A stretch of DNA of 64,000 nt from Channallabes apus (GCA_030522415.1 CM060114.1:23975304-24039303), one strand, 5' to 3'; counted from the first letter of the stretch, positions 1-10,939 are shown. The notes: generated from the sequence alone by a model not told the origin. Translations and numbers: made by a program.

Positions 1-160
1 TACAGCTTCATTTACTATTCTTGCAGTTTTAAAAATTTTGTAATTTTATAGCAATGATGATGGTGACACGGAACTCCCCCGTGATATGATTGACCATTTC
101 AATCATAACATGATTTACTAGAACTTTGCCAACCAAGGTCCACAATCACATAAGGACATA
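1..160. other. Unique flank, paralogous to 16.51-16.59 kb
   Basis: No gene is seen. From about 82 onward the sequence matches 16,511-16,590, sharing for example tgaccatttcaatcataac and gatttacta. The match resumes at 9,092-9,170 beyond the transposon nest and corresponds to 16,590-16,710. This makes it one half of a segmental duplicate whose other copy lacks the nest. Confidence 0.6.
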
Positions 161-547
161 CAGATCCTTCTCAAAAAATTAGCATATTGTGATGAAGTTC
201 ATTATTTTCTGTAATGTACTGATAAACATTAGACTTTCATATATTTTAGATTCATTACACACAAACTGGGGGGTGTTCTTCGTACGTCGCTAACTCAGTT
301 AGCTGGATTTGATTGTTGTGGATTTGTCCTGATCTTGGATTGTTTCGTTCTTCGATGCTCATTTCGCATTTGCTGTCATAGCAACATGTCCGTAAGCTTG
401 AACCTGCTCGGTAGCAGGTTTATTTCATGTAAACAGGATTAAGGCTGCGCTCCTGCCGGGTTATGATTGGTTGAAATGGTGAGGTCACATCTGATTAGTT
501 AAAGAGCGCTGACGTGGACTGACTCACGTGGGGAAAGAAAAGTATCT

Positions 548-550
<3 letters not shown>

Positions 551-620
<70 letters not shown>

Positions 621-631
621 GGCTTGCCATA

Positions 632-684
<53 letters not shown>

Positions 685-688
685 TATA
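551..688. repeat. (TA)n microsatellites with foldback-end fragment
   Basis: Two (TA)n tracts (551-615 and ~632-688) flank a short sequence, catggcttgccataat (618-633). That sequence is also the tip of the foldback element arms at 2,315-2,330, 2,343-2,355 and ~6,975-6,988. The second tract supplies the TA target of the Tc1 copy that starts at 689. Confidence 0.85.
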
Positions 689-2308
689 CAGTGGTGTGAA
701 AAACTATTTGCCCCCCTCCTGATTTCTTATTCTTTTGCATGTTTGTCACACAAAATGTTTCTGATCATCAAACACATTTAACTATTAGTCAAAGATAACA
801 CAAGTGAACACAAAATGCAGTTTTTAAGTGAGGGGTTTTATTATTTAGGGAGAAAAAAAATCCAAACCTACATGACCCTGTGTGAAAAAGTAATTGCCCC
901 CTGAACCTAATAACTGGTTGGGCCACCCTTAGCAGCAATAACTGCAATCAAGCGTTTGCCATAACTTGCAACGAGTCTTTTACAGCGCTCTGGAGGAATT
1001 TTGGCCCACTCATCTTTGCAGAATTGTTGTAATTCAGCTTTATTTGAGGGTTTTCTAGCATGAACCGCCTTTTTAAGGTCATGCCACAACATCTCAATAG
1101 GATTCAGGTCAGGACTTTGACTAGGCCACTCCAAAGTCTTCATTTTGTTTTTCTTCAGCCATTCAGAGGTGGATTTGCTGGTGTGTTTTGGGTCATTGTC
1201 CTGCTGCAGCACCCAAGATCGCTTCAGCTCGAGTTGACGAACAGATGGCCGGACATTCTCCTTCAGGATTTTTTGGTAGACAGTAGAATTCATGGTTCCA
1301 TCTATCACAGCAAGCCTTCCAGGTCCTGAAGCAGCAAAACAACCCCAGACCATCACACTACCACGACCATATTTTATTGTTGGTATGATGTTCTTTTTCT
1401 GAAATGTTGTGTTACTTTTACGCCAGATGTAACGGGACACGCACCTTCCAAAAAGTTCAACTTTTGTCTCGTCGGTCCACAAGATATTTTCCCAAAAGTC
1501 TTGGCAATCATTGAGATGTTTTTTTAGCAAAATTGAGACGAGCCTTAATGTTCTTTTTGCTTAAAAGTGGTTTGCGCCTTGGAAATCTGCCATGCAGGCC
1601 GTTTTTGCCCAGTCTCTTTCTTATGGTGGAGTCGTGAACACTGACCTTAATTGAGGCAAGTGATGCCTGCAGTTCTTTAGATGTTGTCCTGGGGTCTTTT
1701 ATGTCCTCTCGGATGAGTTGTCTCTGCGCTCTTGGGGTAATTTTGGTCGGCCGACCACTCCTGGGAAGGTTCACCACTGTTCCATGTTTTTGCCATTTGT
1801 GGATAATGGCTCTCACTGTGGTTCGCTGGAGTCCCAAAGCTTTAGAAATGGCTTTATAACCTTTACCAGACTGATAGATCTCAATTACTTTTGTTCTCAT
1901 TTGTTCCTGAATTTCTTTGGATCTTGGCATGATGTCTAGCTTTTGAGGTGCTTTTGGTCTACTTCTCTGTGTCAGGTAGCTCCTATTTAAGTGATTTCTT
2001 GATTGAAACAGGTGTGGCAGTAATCAGGCCTGGGGGTGACTACAGAAATTGAACTCAGGTGTGATGAACCACAGTTAAGTTATTTTTTAACAAGGGGGGC
2101 AATCACTTTTTCACACAGCTCCATGTAGATTTGAGGGTTTTTTCTCCCTTATTAACGTAAACCTTCATTTAAAAACTGCATTTTGTGTTCAATTGTGTTA
2201 TCTTTGACTAATAGTTAACGGTTTTTGATGAGCAGAAACATTTAAGTGTGACAAACATGCAAAAGAATAAGAAATCAGGGAGGGGGCAAATAGTTTTTCA
2301 CACCACTG
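689..2308 (-). mobile_element. Tc1-like transposon (family 1), copy A
   Basis: A 1,620-bp element with ends cagtggtgtgaaaaactatt and its inverted match, flanked by TA (687-688 and 2,309-2,310). The terminal inverted repeats extend roughly 170-200 bp, which is typical of IR/DR-type Tc1 elements. It carries one transposase gene on the minus strand with a single-base frameshift. Copy B at 3,392-5,011 has exactly the same length. Confidence 0.93.
907..1930 (-). pseudogene. Tc1 transposase, frameshifted (copy A)
   Basis: Would encode a DDE transposase of roughly 340 residues that cuts and pastes the element at TA sites. The N-terminal part (1,930 down to 1,508) starts MPRSKEIQEQM and holds the paired-type helix-turn-helix DNA-binding region (GLQRTTVRAIIHKW) and a GRP-type linker (SGRPTKITPR). 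The C-terminal part (to 907) holds the catalytic motifs: WTDETKVELFG (first Asp), QQDNDPKHT (second Asp) and DLNPIEMLW (Glu). A run of seven T at about 1,520 is six in copy B. The extra base shifts the frame after an Ala-Lys-Lys stretch and stops it six codons on. Otherwise the frame is open. Confidence 0.92.
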
Positions 2309-2317
2309 TATATACAT

Positions 2318-2355
2318 GGCTTGCCATAATATATATATATATATTATGGCAAGCC
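2318..2355. repeat. Perfect hairpin at foldback-element tip
   Basis: ggcttgccataat (2,318-2,330) is followed by a (TA)n loop and then attatggcaagcc (2,343-2,355), its exact reverse complement. The right half is the outer end of the foldback element. The left half is an inverted extra copy of that end. Confidence 0.85.
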
Positions 2356-2387
2356 GTTTAGGAAAATATTCATGAGAGAATTGAATG

Positions 2388-3391
2388 AAAACTCGATATA
2401 TATTGAATGAAACTAGATATATATTGAATGGATTCTGAATATATTGAATGAAACTCGATATATATTTAATGAAACTCGATATATATTGAATGGATTCTGA
2501 ATATATTGAATGAAACTCGATATATATTTAATGAAACTCGATATATATTGAATGAAACTCGATATATATTGAATGGATTCTGAATATATTGAATGAAACT
2601 CGATATATATTGAATGAAACTCGATATATATTGAATGGATTCTGAATATATTGAATGAAACTCGATATATATTTAATGAAACTCGATATATATTGAATGG
2701 ATTCTGAATATATTGAATGAAACTCGATATATATTGAATGGATTCTGAATATATTGAATGAAACTCGATATATATTGAATGAAACTCGATATATATTGAA
2801 TGGATTCTGAATATATTGAATGAAACTCGATATATATTGAATGAAACTCGATATATATTGAATGGATTCTGAATATATTGAATGAAACTCGATATATATT
2901 TAATGAAACTCGATATATATTGAATGGATTCTGAATATATTGAATGAAACTCGATATATATTGAATGGATTCTGAATATATTGAATGAAACTCGATATAT
3001 ATTGAATGAAACTCGATATATATTGAATGGATTCTGAATATATTGAATGAAACTCGATATATATTGAATGAAACTCGATATATATTGAATGGATTCTGAA
3101 TATATTGAATGAAACTCGATATATATTTAATGAAACTCGATATATATTGAATGGATTCTGAATATATTGAATGAAACTCGATATATATTGAATGGATTCT
3201 GAATATATTGAATGAAACTCGATATATATTGAATGAAACTCGATATATATTGAATGGATTCTGAATATATTGAATGAAACTCGATATATATTTAATGAAA
3301 CTCGATATATATTGAATGGATTCTGAATATATTGAATGAAACTCGATATATATTGAATGGATTCTGAATATATTGAATGAAACTCGATATA
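2388..3391. repeat. Minisatellite array, left arm part 1
   Basis: Two interleaved units alternate: a 21-bp unit ttgaatgaaactcgatatat(a) and a 20-bp unit ttgaatggattctgaatata. They occur as A-B or A-A-B higher-order blocks of about 41 or 62 bp. The repeats leave long open frames by chance (for example 2,673-3,452 minus); these are not genes. Confidence 0.95.
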
Positions 3392-5011
3392 CAGTGGTGT
3401 GAAAAACTATTTGCCCCCTTCCTGATTTCTTATTCTTTTGCATGTTTGTCACAATTAAATGTTTCTGCTCATCAAAAACCGTTAACTATTAGTCAAAGAT
3501 AACATAATTGAACACAAAATGCAGTTTTTAAATGAGGGGTTTTATTATTTAGGGAGAAAAAAATCCAAACCTACATGGCCCTGTGTGAAAAAGTAATTGC
3601 CCCCTGAACCTAATAACTGGTTGGGCCACCCTTAGCAGCAATAACTGCAATCAAGCGTTTGCCATAACTTGCAACGTGTCTTTTACAGCGCTCTGGAGGA
3701 ATTTTGTCACACTCATCTTTTCAGAATTGTTGTAATTCAGCTTTATTTGAGGGTTTTTTAGCATGAACCACCTTTTTAAGGTCATGCCACAACATCTCAA
3801 TAGGATTCAGGTCAGGACTTTGACTAGGCCACTACAAAGTCTTCATTTTGTTTTTCTTCAGCCATTCAGAGGTGGATTTGCTGGTGTGTTTTGGGTCATT
3901 GTCCTGCTGCAGCACCCAAGATCGCTTCAACTTGAGTTGACGAACAGATGGCCGGACATTCTCCTTCAGGATTTTTTGGTAGACAGTAGAATTCATGGTT
4001 CCATCTATCACAGCAAGCCTTCCAGGTCCTGAAGCAGCAAAACAACCCCAGACCATCACACCACCAGCACCATATTTTACTGTTGGTATGATGATCTTTT
4101 TCTGAAATGAGGTGTTACTTTTACGCCAGATGTAACAGGACACGCACCTTCCAAAAAGTTCAACTTTTGTCTCATCGGTCCACAAGGTATTTTCCCAAAA
4201 GTCTTGGCAATCATTGAGATGTTTTTTAGCAAAATTGAGACGAGCCTTAATGTTCTTTTTGCTTAAAAGTGGTTTGCGCCTTGGAAATCTGCCATGCAGG
4301 CCGTTTTTGCCCAGTCTCTTTCTTATGGTGGAGTCGTGAACACTGACCTTAATTTAGGCAAGTGAGGCCTGCAGTTCTTTAGATGTTGTCCTGGGGTCTT
4401 TTGTGGCCTCTCGGATGAGTTGTCTCTGCGCTCTTGGGGTAATTTTGGTCGGCCGGCCACTCCTGGGAAGGTTCACCACTGTTCCATGTTTTTGCCATTT
4501 GTGGATAATGGCTCTCACTGTGGTTCGCTGGAGTCCCAAAGCTTTAGAAATTACTTTATAACCTTTACCAGACTGACAGATGTCAATTACTTTTGTTCTC
4601 ATTTGTTCCTGAATTTCTTTGGATCTTGGCATGATGTCTAGCTTTTGAGGTGCTTTTGGTCTACTTCTCTGTGTCAGGTAGCTCCTATTTAAGTGATTTC
4701 TTGATTGAAACAGGTGTGGCAGTAATCAGGCCTGGGGGTGACTACAGAAATTGAACTCAGGTGTGATAAACCACAGTTAAGTTATTTTTTAACAAGGGGG
4801 GCAATCACTTTTTCACACAGGGCCATGTAGATTTGGAGTTTTTTTTCTCCCTTAATAACGTAAACCTTCATTTAAAAACTGCATTTTGTGTTCAATGATG
4901 TTATCTTTGACTAATAGTTAACGGTTTTTGATGATCAGAAACATTTAAGTGTGACAAACATGCAAAAGAATAAGAAATCAGGAAGGGGGCAAATAGTTTT
5001 TCACACCACTG
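3392..5011 (-). mobile_element. Tc1-like transposon (family 1), copy B
   Basis: 1,620 bp with the same cagtggtgtgaaaaactatt ends as copy A, flanked by TA (3,390-3,391 and 5,012-5,013). It landed inside a 21-bp minisatellite unit, so the array was already present. The transposase on the minus strand has two nonsense mutations that copy A does not share. Confidence 0.93.
3610..4632 (-). pseudogene. Tc1 transposase with two premature stops (copy B)
   Basis: Same protein as copy A. The N-terminal helix-turn-helix part is open from 4,632 to 4,354, then a TCA codon has become TAA (at ~4,354). The catalytic core is open again from ~4,185 (MWTDETKVELFG) to 3,832, then a GAG codon has become TAG just before the segment holding the third catalytic residue (Glu in NPIE). 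The T run that is frameshifted in copy A is in frame here. The two copies were therefore killed independently. Confidence 0.9.
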
Positions 5012-5690
5012 TATATTGAATGAAACTCGATATATATTGAATGGATTCTGAATATATTGAATGAAACTCGATATATATTGAATGAAACTCGATATATATT
5101 GAATGGATTCTGAATATATTGAATGAAACTCGATATATATTTAATGAAACTCGATATATATTGAATGGATTCTGAATATATTGAATGAAACTCGATATAT
5201 ATTGAATGGATTCTGAATATATTGAATGAAACTCGATATATATTGAATGGATTCTGAATATATTGAATGAAACTCGATATATATTGAATGGATTCTGAAT
5301 ATATTGAATGAAACTCGATATATATTGAATGAAACTCGATATATATTGAATGGATTCTGAATATATTGAATGAAACTCGATATATATTGAATGAAACTCG
5401 ATATATATTGAATGGATTCTGAATATATTGAATGAAACTCGATATATATTGAATGGATTCTGAATATATTGAATGAAACTCGATATATATTGAATGGATT
5501 CTGAATATATTGAATGAAACTCGATATATATTTAATGAAACTCGATATATATTGAATGGATTCTGAATATATTGAATGAAACTCGATATATATTGAATGG
5601 ATTCTGAATATATTGAATGAAACTCGATATATATTGAATGGATTCTGAATATATTGAATGAAACTCGATATATATTGAATGAAAAGTCTG
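5012..5690. repeat. Minisatellite array, left arm part 2
   Basis: Continuation of the same 20/21-bp array after the Tc1 insertion, ending at gaaaagtctg before the non-repetitive inner arm. Long open frames here (e.g. 4,978-5,733 minus) are by-products of the repeat. Confidence 0.95.
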
Positions 5691-5796
5691 AATATATTGA
5701 TTGAAACATGACGTCATCGAAACACAGCGCCATATTTAGGAAGAATGAGCGAGTCTGGGAGAAACTTGGTTGCTGCGATTCTTAGAAATGAAGAGA

Positions 5797-6416
5797 TGTT
5801 CTTTTCCACGTCCGAGTACTTACACTATTGTTGTATAAAGTGATGTTTGGTGAGAGTGAAGACGGTTACACTCACTGATTCGTATTCAAACCAGGGCCGG
5901 TTCTACTCAATAAAAATTTTGAAATGTTGAGAAAGCACATGTTAATATACTCATAAAATTTATTTATAACAAGTTGATAAAATGATCTGCGGTAGTGGAA
6001 AAATCCGCCTAAAAAAGGACACTACACAATACGGTATTAGATTTCACAGGCTGCACATCCACCCATCGCATGATCTGAACGCGCGCACCCCCCCCCTCCC
6101 CCGCATGATCTGAACGCGCGCACCCCCCCCCCCCCCCCCCCCCGTCGCATGATCTAAGGCGAGCTGGTAGCCAAGAACATTCACAGAGGGCGAAATTAAT
6201 TAGAGCAAGCCATAAAGAAACTGACCATAACGGCCTAGTACATGACGAAACGCTGGGCTTAAATACAACTCAAATTAACTGGGAAAACCAAACGCAGCTG
6301 TGACACATTAGGGAGGAAAATATAATAACAAATCGTGGCGGGTTTAAACGTATTCGAATGTGGATATTGAGTGCGGCTTACGGCACCACTTTGGGCCGTA
6401 CACGCGCTCACTAAAC
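5797..6416. other. Spacer of the foldback element
   Basis: No ORF or known motif. It contains a short tandem repeat in which a gatctgaacgcgcgcac motif is followed by poly-C twice (about 6,071-6,145). Confidence 0.6.
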
Positions 6417-6529
6417 CATCTTTTCATTTCTCAGAATCGCAGCGACCAAGTTTCTCGCTGACTCACTCGTCTTTTCTAAAGACGGCGCTGTTTCGATGAC
6501 GTCATGGTTCAATCAATATATTCAGACTT

Positions 6530-6942
6530 TTCATTCAATATATTCAGAATCCATTCAATATATACCGAGTTTCATTCAATATATATCGAGTTTCAATTCA
6601 ATATATATATATCGAGTTTCATTCAATATATATATATATATATATATCGAGTTTCATTCAATATATATATATCGAGTTTCATTCAATATATATATATCGA
6701 GTTTCATTCAATATATATATATCGAGTTTCATTCAATATATATCGAGTTTCATTCAATATATATCGAGTTTCATTCAATATATATCGAGTTTTCATTCCA
6801 TATATATCGAGTTTTCATTCCATATATATCGAGTTTTCATTCCATATATATCGAGTTTCATTCCATATATATCGAGTTTCATTCCATATATTCAGAATCC
6901 ATTCAATATATATCGAGTTTCATTCAATATATATCGATATTT
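6530..6942. repeat. Minisatellite array, right (inverted) arm
   Basis: Reverse-complement orientation of the left-arm units (cattcaatatatatcgagtt). The array is shorter and more variable, with (TA)n expansions inside units at 6,601-6,725 and a ttcattcca variant at 6,790-6,890. It ends in the shared 45-bp terminal block. Confidence 0.93.
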
Positions 6943-6983
6943 TCATTCAATTCTCTCATGAATATTTTCCTAAACGGCTTGCC

Positions 6984-6986
<3 letters not shown>

Positions 6987-7046
<60 letters not shown>
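6987..7046. repeat. (TA)n microsatellite
   Basis: An uninterrupted TA tract separating the right tip of the foldback element from the next repeat. Confidence 0.95.
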
Positions 7047-7049
<3 letters not shown>

Positions 7050-7221
7050 CAAATATTATATTAGAACATCAATTCATAGGTTTATTATTATAATAAACTC
7101 TAGGCACTAGACAGCCCTCAAGACCATTAATTCAAATTCTTGTATAATGTTTATTTTGTAACACATTTATTTTTCAGGGGTTCGTTATGAATATGTATAT
7201 ATGTGTATATATATATATGTG

Positions 7222-7272
<51 letters not shown>

Positions 7273-7476
7273 AAAAATTTTTTATAATGAAAAATTGGAC
7301 AAAACTAATTTTATTATAAAGTAAACAATATAAAAGTATACATGTTTTTGAAAAAAAAATCATATCTCTATTTTCCATATACAACATATTTATTTTCATA
7401 TTTCTTATTTTATTGTCTCATGGAATTTGTAAAACATATGTGCATATTATGTTCTAATATAATATTTGATAGCGAT
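7044..7476. repeat. Dispersed repeat with 21-bp inverted ends
   Basis: The left end tcaaatattatattagaaca reappears inverted at ~7,449-7,468. The body (caattcataggtttattatt and the cactaatttt/ataaacaatataaaagtata block) matches 61,880-62,160. It contains a (TA)n/(TATG) tract at 7,194-7,269. No ORF of substance. Likely a small non-autonomous DNA element. Confidence 0.55.
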
Positions 7477-7479
7477 TAT

Positions 7480-7838
7480 GTGTGTGTGTGGTGGGGGGGG
7501 GGGGTCCATGGCAGGGAAGCATTTCAGCGCATAACACGTGGGCGGGGGGCATTTCAGCGCATAACAGGTTTTACCAAAAAAATTGAGCTTGTTCTTTTGT
7601 CATTTCGTCAACCAATCAAAGGGCTTGTGATCAGTGTTTCTACTGTCGATGCATATCGCCTTTTAAACCAACGCACGAACGCGCAATAATCCTAGACAAC
7701 TCAATCCGGCCATACTAATCATCAACAACAGGTGTGCTCGAAGAACCAACTTAGCCAGAGCGTAATTAGCACGATGATCTCATCTTAGATGTGTCAATTC
7801 ATCCCGGATGTTTCAAGCAACGTACAAAGAACACCCCC
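7480..7838. other. Right part of Harbinger-like element
   Basis: Contains a short tandem duplication (gcatttcagcgcataaca at ~7,529 and ~7,550) next to a poly-G run, then AT/GC-mixed sequence up to the element end at 7,838. No gene. Confidence 0.5.
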
Positions 7839-8062
7839 CTGAAGTAGTTCAAGCCTTTCATTGTTTTAATATTGATGATTGTGGCATACAGCTCATGAAA
7901 ACTCAAAATCCCTATCTCAAAAAATTTGCATATCATGAAAAGGTTCTCTAAACGAGCTATTAACCTAATCATCTGAATCAACTAATTAACTCTAAACACC
8001 TGCAAAAGATTCCTGAGGCTTTTAAAAACTCCCAGCCTGGTTCATTACTCAAAACCGCAATC

Positions 8063-8827
8063 ATGGGTAAGACTGCTGACCTGACTGCTGTCCAGGAGGC
8101 CATCATTGGGTGATCATCATCAAGAGGGTAAGACACAGACAGAAATTTCTGAATGAATAGGCTGTTCCCAGAGTGCTGTATCAAGGCACCTCTGTGGGAA
8201 GGAAAAAGTGTGGCAGAAAACGCTGCACAACGAGAAGAGGTGACCGGGCCCTGAGGAAGATTGTGGAGAAGGACCGATTCCAGACCTTGGGGGACCTGCG
8301 GAAGCAGTGGACTAAGTCTGGAGTAGAAACATCCAGAGCCACCATGTACAGGCGTGTGCAGGAAATGGGCTACAGGTTGCAAATTTTGCATGTCATTCGG
8401 AAATCAATGTGCCAGAGTCTGGAGGAAGACTGGGGAGAGGGAAATGCCAAAATGCCTGAAGTCCAGTGTCAAGTACCCACAGTCAGTGATGGTCTGGGGT
8501 GCCATGTCAGCTGCTGGTGTTGGTCCACTGTGTTTTATCAAGGGCAGGGTCAATACAGGTAGCTTTCAGGAGATTTTGGAGCACTTCATGCTTTCATCTG
8601 CTGATAAGCTTTATGGAGATGATTTCATTTTTCAGCATGACCTGGCACCAACTCACAGTGCCATAACCACTGGTAAATGGTTTACTGACCGTGGTATTAC
8701 TGTGCTCAATTGGCCTGCCAACTCTCCTGACCTGAACCCCATAGAGAATCTGTGGGATATTGTGAACAGAAAGTTGAGAGACACAAGAATCTGCAAAAGG
8801 ATTCCCGACCAGGTATCGAGTGCATAA
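8063..8827 (+). pseudogene. Tc1-like transposase, degenerate (family 2)
   Basis: Starts MGKTADLTAVQEA, then soon runs into stops and frame changes. Recognisable pieces follow in order: a DNA-binding/linker part (VGRKKCGRKRCTTRRGDRAL, LGDLRKQW, ATMYRRVQEMGY), then a gap where the first catalytic Asp block should be, then VMVWGAMSAAGVGPL, FQHDLAPTHSA (second Asp) and NSPDLNPIENLWD (third residue, Glu). The C-terminus ends early at 8,827. The internal deletion and at least two frameshifts make it non-functional. It is only distantly similar to the family-1 transposase. Confidence 0.88.
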
Positions 8828-9091
8828 CTGAACATAATTATTTGAAGGTTGACTTTTTTTTGTATTAAAAACACTTTTCTTTTATTGGTTGGATGAAATA
8901 TGCTATTTTTTTTAGATTTTGGGTTTTCATGAGCTGTATGTCACAATTATCAATATTTAAACAATAAAAGGCTTGAACTACTTCAGTTTGTGTGTAATCA
9001 ATCTAAAATATATGAAAGTCTAATGTTTATCAGTACATTACAGAAAATAATGAACTTTATCACAATATACAAATTTTTTGAGAAGGACTTG

Positions 9092-10417
9092 TAGTGTTAA
9101 CAATTATATTCATTAATCACCTTAGAAACACACATTTTCCAAGGTCTTTTTCTCTTTTAAAGTTTGCCAGGAATTGGTGGGGTAAGTTAAAGAGTGTGTT
9201 AAGGACAGTAATGAGATTGTATGTCTTCTCAGAATTTTAGTCTTTGGTTTGGCTCATCACTCTCAAATATGGCAAACAGTAATAGACTGTTAAAAAGTGG
9301 ACATTTAGTGGAGATTAGCTTCTTTATTCACCTCATTTGACTGTATTTATACAAGCAAGTCCCTGAATGTATTATCAATTAAATTCAAATAAAATTGCTT
9401 TAGCGGAAATGTGTACACAATGTTGCATTTATACATTACTGTGTTTTTTTTTTTTTTTTTTTTAGATTATTTTTTGAATGTTGTTTGTTCAGATAGAAGC
9501 GTTGAAGTATATACTGTAGAATTTGGTGGCACTTGGGGCATCTAGCTGAAACACTCAACTTCCAGTACCCAATTATTTGGTGTCAGGCAGGAGCAGAAAG
9601 ATGAAGAGAGGTAGAGGAGCAGGACCCAAGCAGATTACAGCACCAAAGAGGTGTGGTTCAGACACGAACTAGAACAAAGGAGGTGTGGCACACCGCAGTC
9701 TGTTTGTACATTTAAAAAACAAAACCCCGATTTGAAATTTTTTTTTTCTTCCTTATGACAACTTGTTCTTGCTGATTCTCAATTTGTAGTCAATTCCCAG
9801 TATGTTCAGGTGAGTATTTTATTAGTGGCATCATTTAATCTCTGGCTTTTCATTCTCTTTGTCTTGCTCAGTGAAGAGCAATCTCACCAACTGCATAACA
9901 TTCAGGGTCAAATGGTGCAATTCTGTATTGATCTGTATTGACATTTCCAAAGCTGCGATCCCAGCAGGGCCTTAGCCATGTCCTACACCACCTGAATCAA
10001 GTCATGTACTACTACCTGAGCCACACTCTACTTTACCTGTGCCACACCTTGCTTTACCTGAGCCTAGCCCTGTCCAGAGTGCACTAGCTGGATTTGAGAG
10101 CAGTGCACTTCTACTACCAACTTCCTTTGTGGTCATTGTGCAATTTTGTGTTTGTGAACAAGGCCCCTGCAGCACACACAGCCTCATTTACATTATGTGG
10201 GCACATCTACTGTAGCTGCATTTGAGTACATTGTACAAGCAACATAGCAGCTTTGTGAGCATCAATCGCACATTGTGCTTGCGCTGCCACCTGGCTGTAC
10301 TAGCACCAAGCTATCCTTAAAAGTTTATGAAATGATCAATCCTGTTGCTTATGCCAAACTACAGTGAGTTGGACTTCCAGTCCAATGCACTTGTCCAATC
10401 CCACTTGCCCATTTATA
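9092..10417. other. Intergenic, no gene seen
   Basis: The first ~80 bp continue the segmental match to ~16,590-16,710. The rest is AT-rich non-coding sequence with a poly-T run (~9,447-9,463) and a degenerate cctgagccacac-type repetition near 10,015-10,090. Nothing recognisable as an exon. Confidence 0.6.
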
Positions 10418-10423
10418 GTCCTG

Positions 10424-10921
10424 TGTCACGAGTCACGGTCTGCCGGCCGTCTTTTTCCCACGCTGTCACTCCCCCACGCGCTCATGTTTTGTCTAGCCGT
10501 CACGTGCGCTCTCACGCCCCCGTCCCCGCCCCGTCTGCTCACCTGTTCCTCGTTCCCTACGCTGATTTCTCCAGTGATTTAAGCACGCACACTGCGCTGC
10601 TCAAATCGCTGGATTATCTTGTGTTTTCATGCCCCGATCTTCTCGCGTTTATTTTCCCTTGATCTCACGTTGCCAAGTTCGCTTTGTTTCTCGTTTTTCT
10701 CTTTTGGTTTCTCGTCTTGGATTTGTTTGCCTCGTCTATGATCTCCCGGTTTTGACTTAACGCTTCCTCTTTTGACCACGGCTCTTGCTTTACGATTTGG
10801 CTTAGACGCTACGCTGACTGATCGCCCGATATTGACTTCCGCATTCCGACCACGCTCTCGCCTGACATTGTGGCACGTCATCTGCACTTGGATTCACCTC
10901 GTTTCGCCACTCCTCGTGACA
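10424..10921 (+). repeat. 5' LTR
   Basis: 498 bp, TG...CA ends, nearly identical to the 3' LTR. Visible differences include cacgctgtc/catgctgtc, tacgctgat/tacggtgat, ctcgcgttt/ctcacgttt and cttttggtt/ctttcggtt. An 86-codon antisense open frame occurs in both LTRs and is not considered a gene. Confidence 0.96.
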
Positions 10922-10939
10922 GAATAATCCAGCCACGAT

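Larger units (their letters stand above)
2343..6988. mobile_element. Foldback element with minisatellite-filled inverted arms
   Basis: The outer ends ttatggcaagccgtttagg (2,344) and its inverse (ending 6,987) match over ~45 bp. Inside them each arm is an array of ~20-bp units. Next to the spacer the arms match again (5,677-5,796 against 6,417-6,540), including gacgtcat and the cagcg/cgctg blocks. The left arm is ~1.8 kb after removing the inserted Tc1; the right is ~0.57 kb. The spacer (5,797-6,416) has no ORF. Both ends abut (TA)n, so the target duplication cannot be read. No transposase is encoded. I do not recognise the family; a non-autonomous foldback DNA transposon is the best description. 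Confidence 0.7.
269..7838. mobile_element. Harbinger-like element, non-autonomous, expanded by nested insertions
   Basis: The ends are GGGGGTGTTCTTCGTACG on the left (from 269) and its near-exact inverted match on the right (to 7,838). They are flanked by the 3-bp duplication CTG (266-268 and 7,839-7,841). A CWG 3-bp target with G-rich ends fits PIF/Harbinger transposons; that assignment is by structure only. The element's own sequence appears to be ~269-550 and ~7,480-7,838. Everything between is later material: (TA)n, Tc1 copies and a foldback element. No transposase or Myb-like ORF of its own was found. Confidence 0.65.
161..9091 (+). mobile_element. Tc1-like transposon (family 2) split by a 7.6-kb insertion
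   Basis: The left end starts cagatccttctcaaaaaatt at 161 and the right end is its inverted match ending at 9,091. Each end is flanked by TA (159-160 and 9,092-9,093). The left terminal repeat (161-268) breaks off in mid-sequence at acaaactg and resumes at 7,839 with ctgaagtagttc. The uninterrupted order is visible in the right terminal repeat near 8,980-9,000. Without the insert the element would be about 1.36 kb. It carries a degenerate transposase at 8,063-8,827. Family assignment to Tc1/mariner rests on the TA duplication, the long terminal repeats and the DDE motifs. It is dead: the transposase is broken and the element is interrupted. Confidence 0.85.

Noticed and set aside
1060..1329. 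89-codon plus-strand frame, with its twin at 3,763-4,032
   Set aside because: Mirror-strand shadow of the Tc1 transposase; present in both copies for that reason.
2388..3391. Regular repeats resembling a CRISPR array
   Set aside because: Units are 20-21 bp in direct tandem without unique spacers, in a eukaryotic transposon context. It is a minisatellite.
2673..3452. 259-codon open frame (minus strand), and similar frames at 4,978-5,733 and 6,496-7,064
   Set aside because: They are translations of the minisatellite and (TA)n tracts with a periodic low-complexity product; no domain.
10627..10887. 86-codon antisense frame, repeated identically at 15,348-15,608
   Set aside because: It lies in both LTRs and is identical because the LTRs are near-identical; no known LTR protein.
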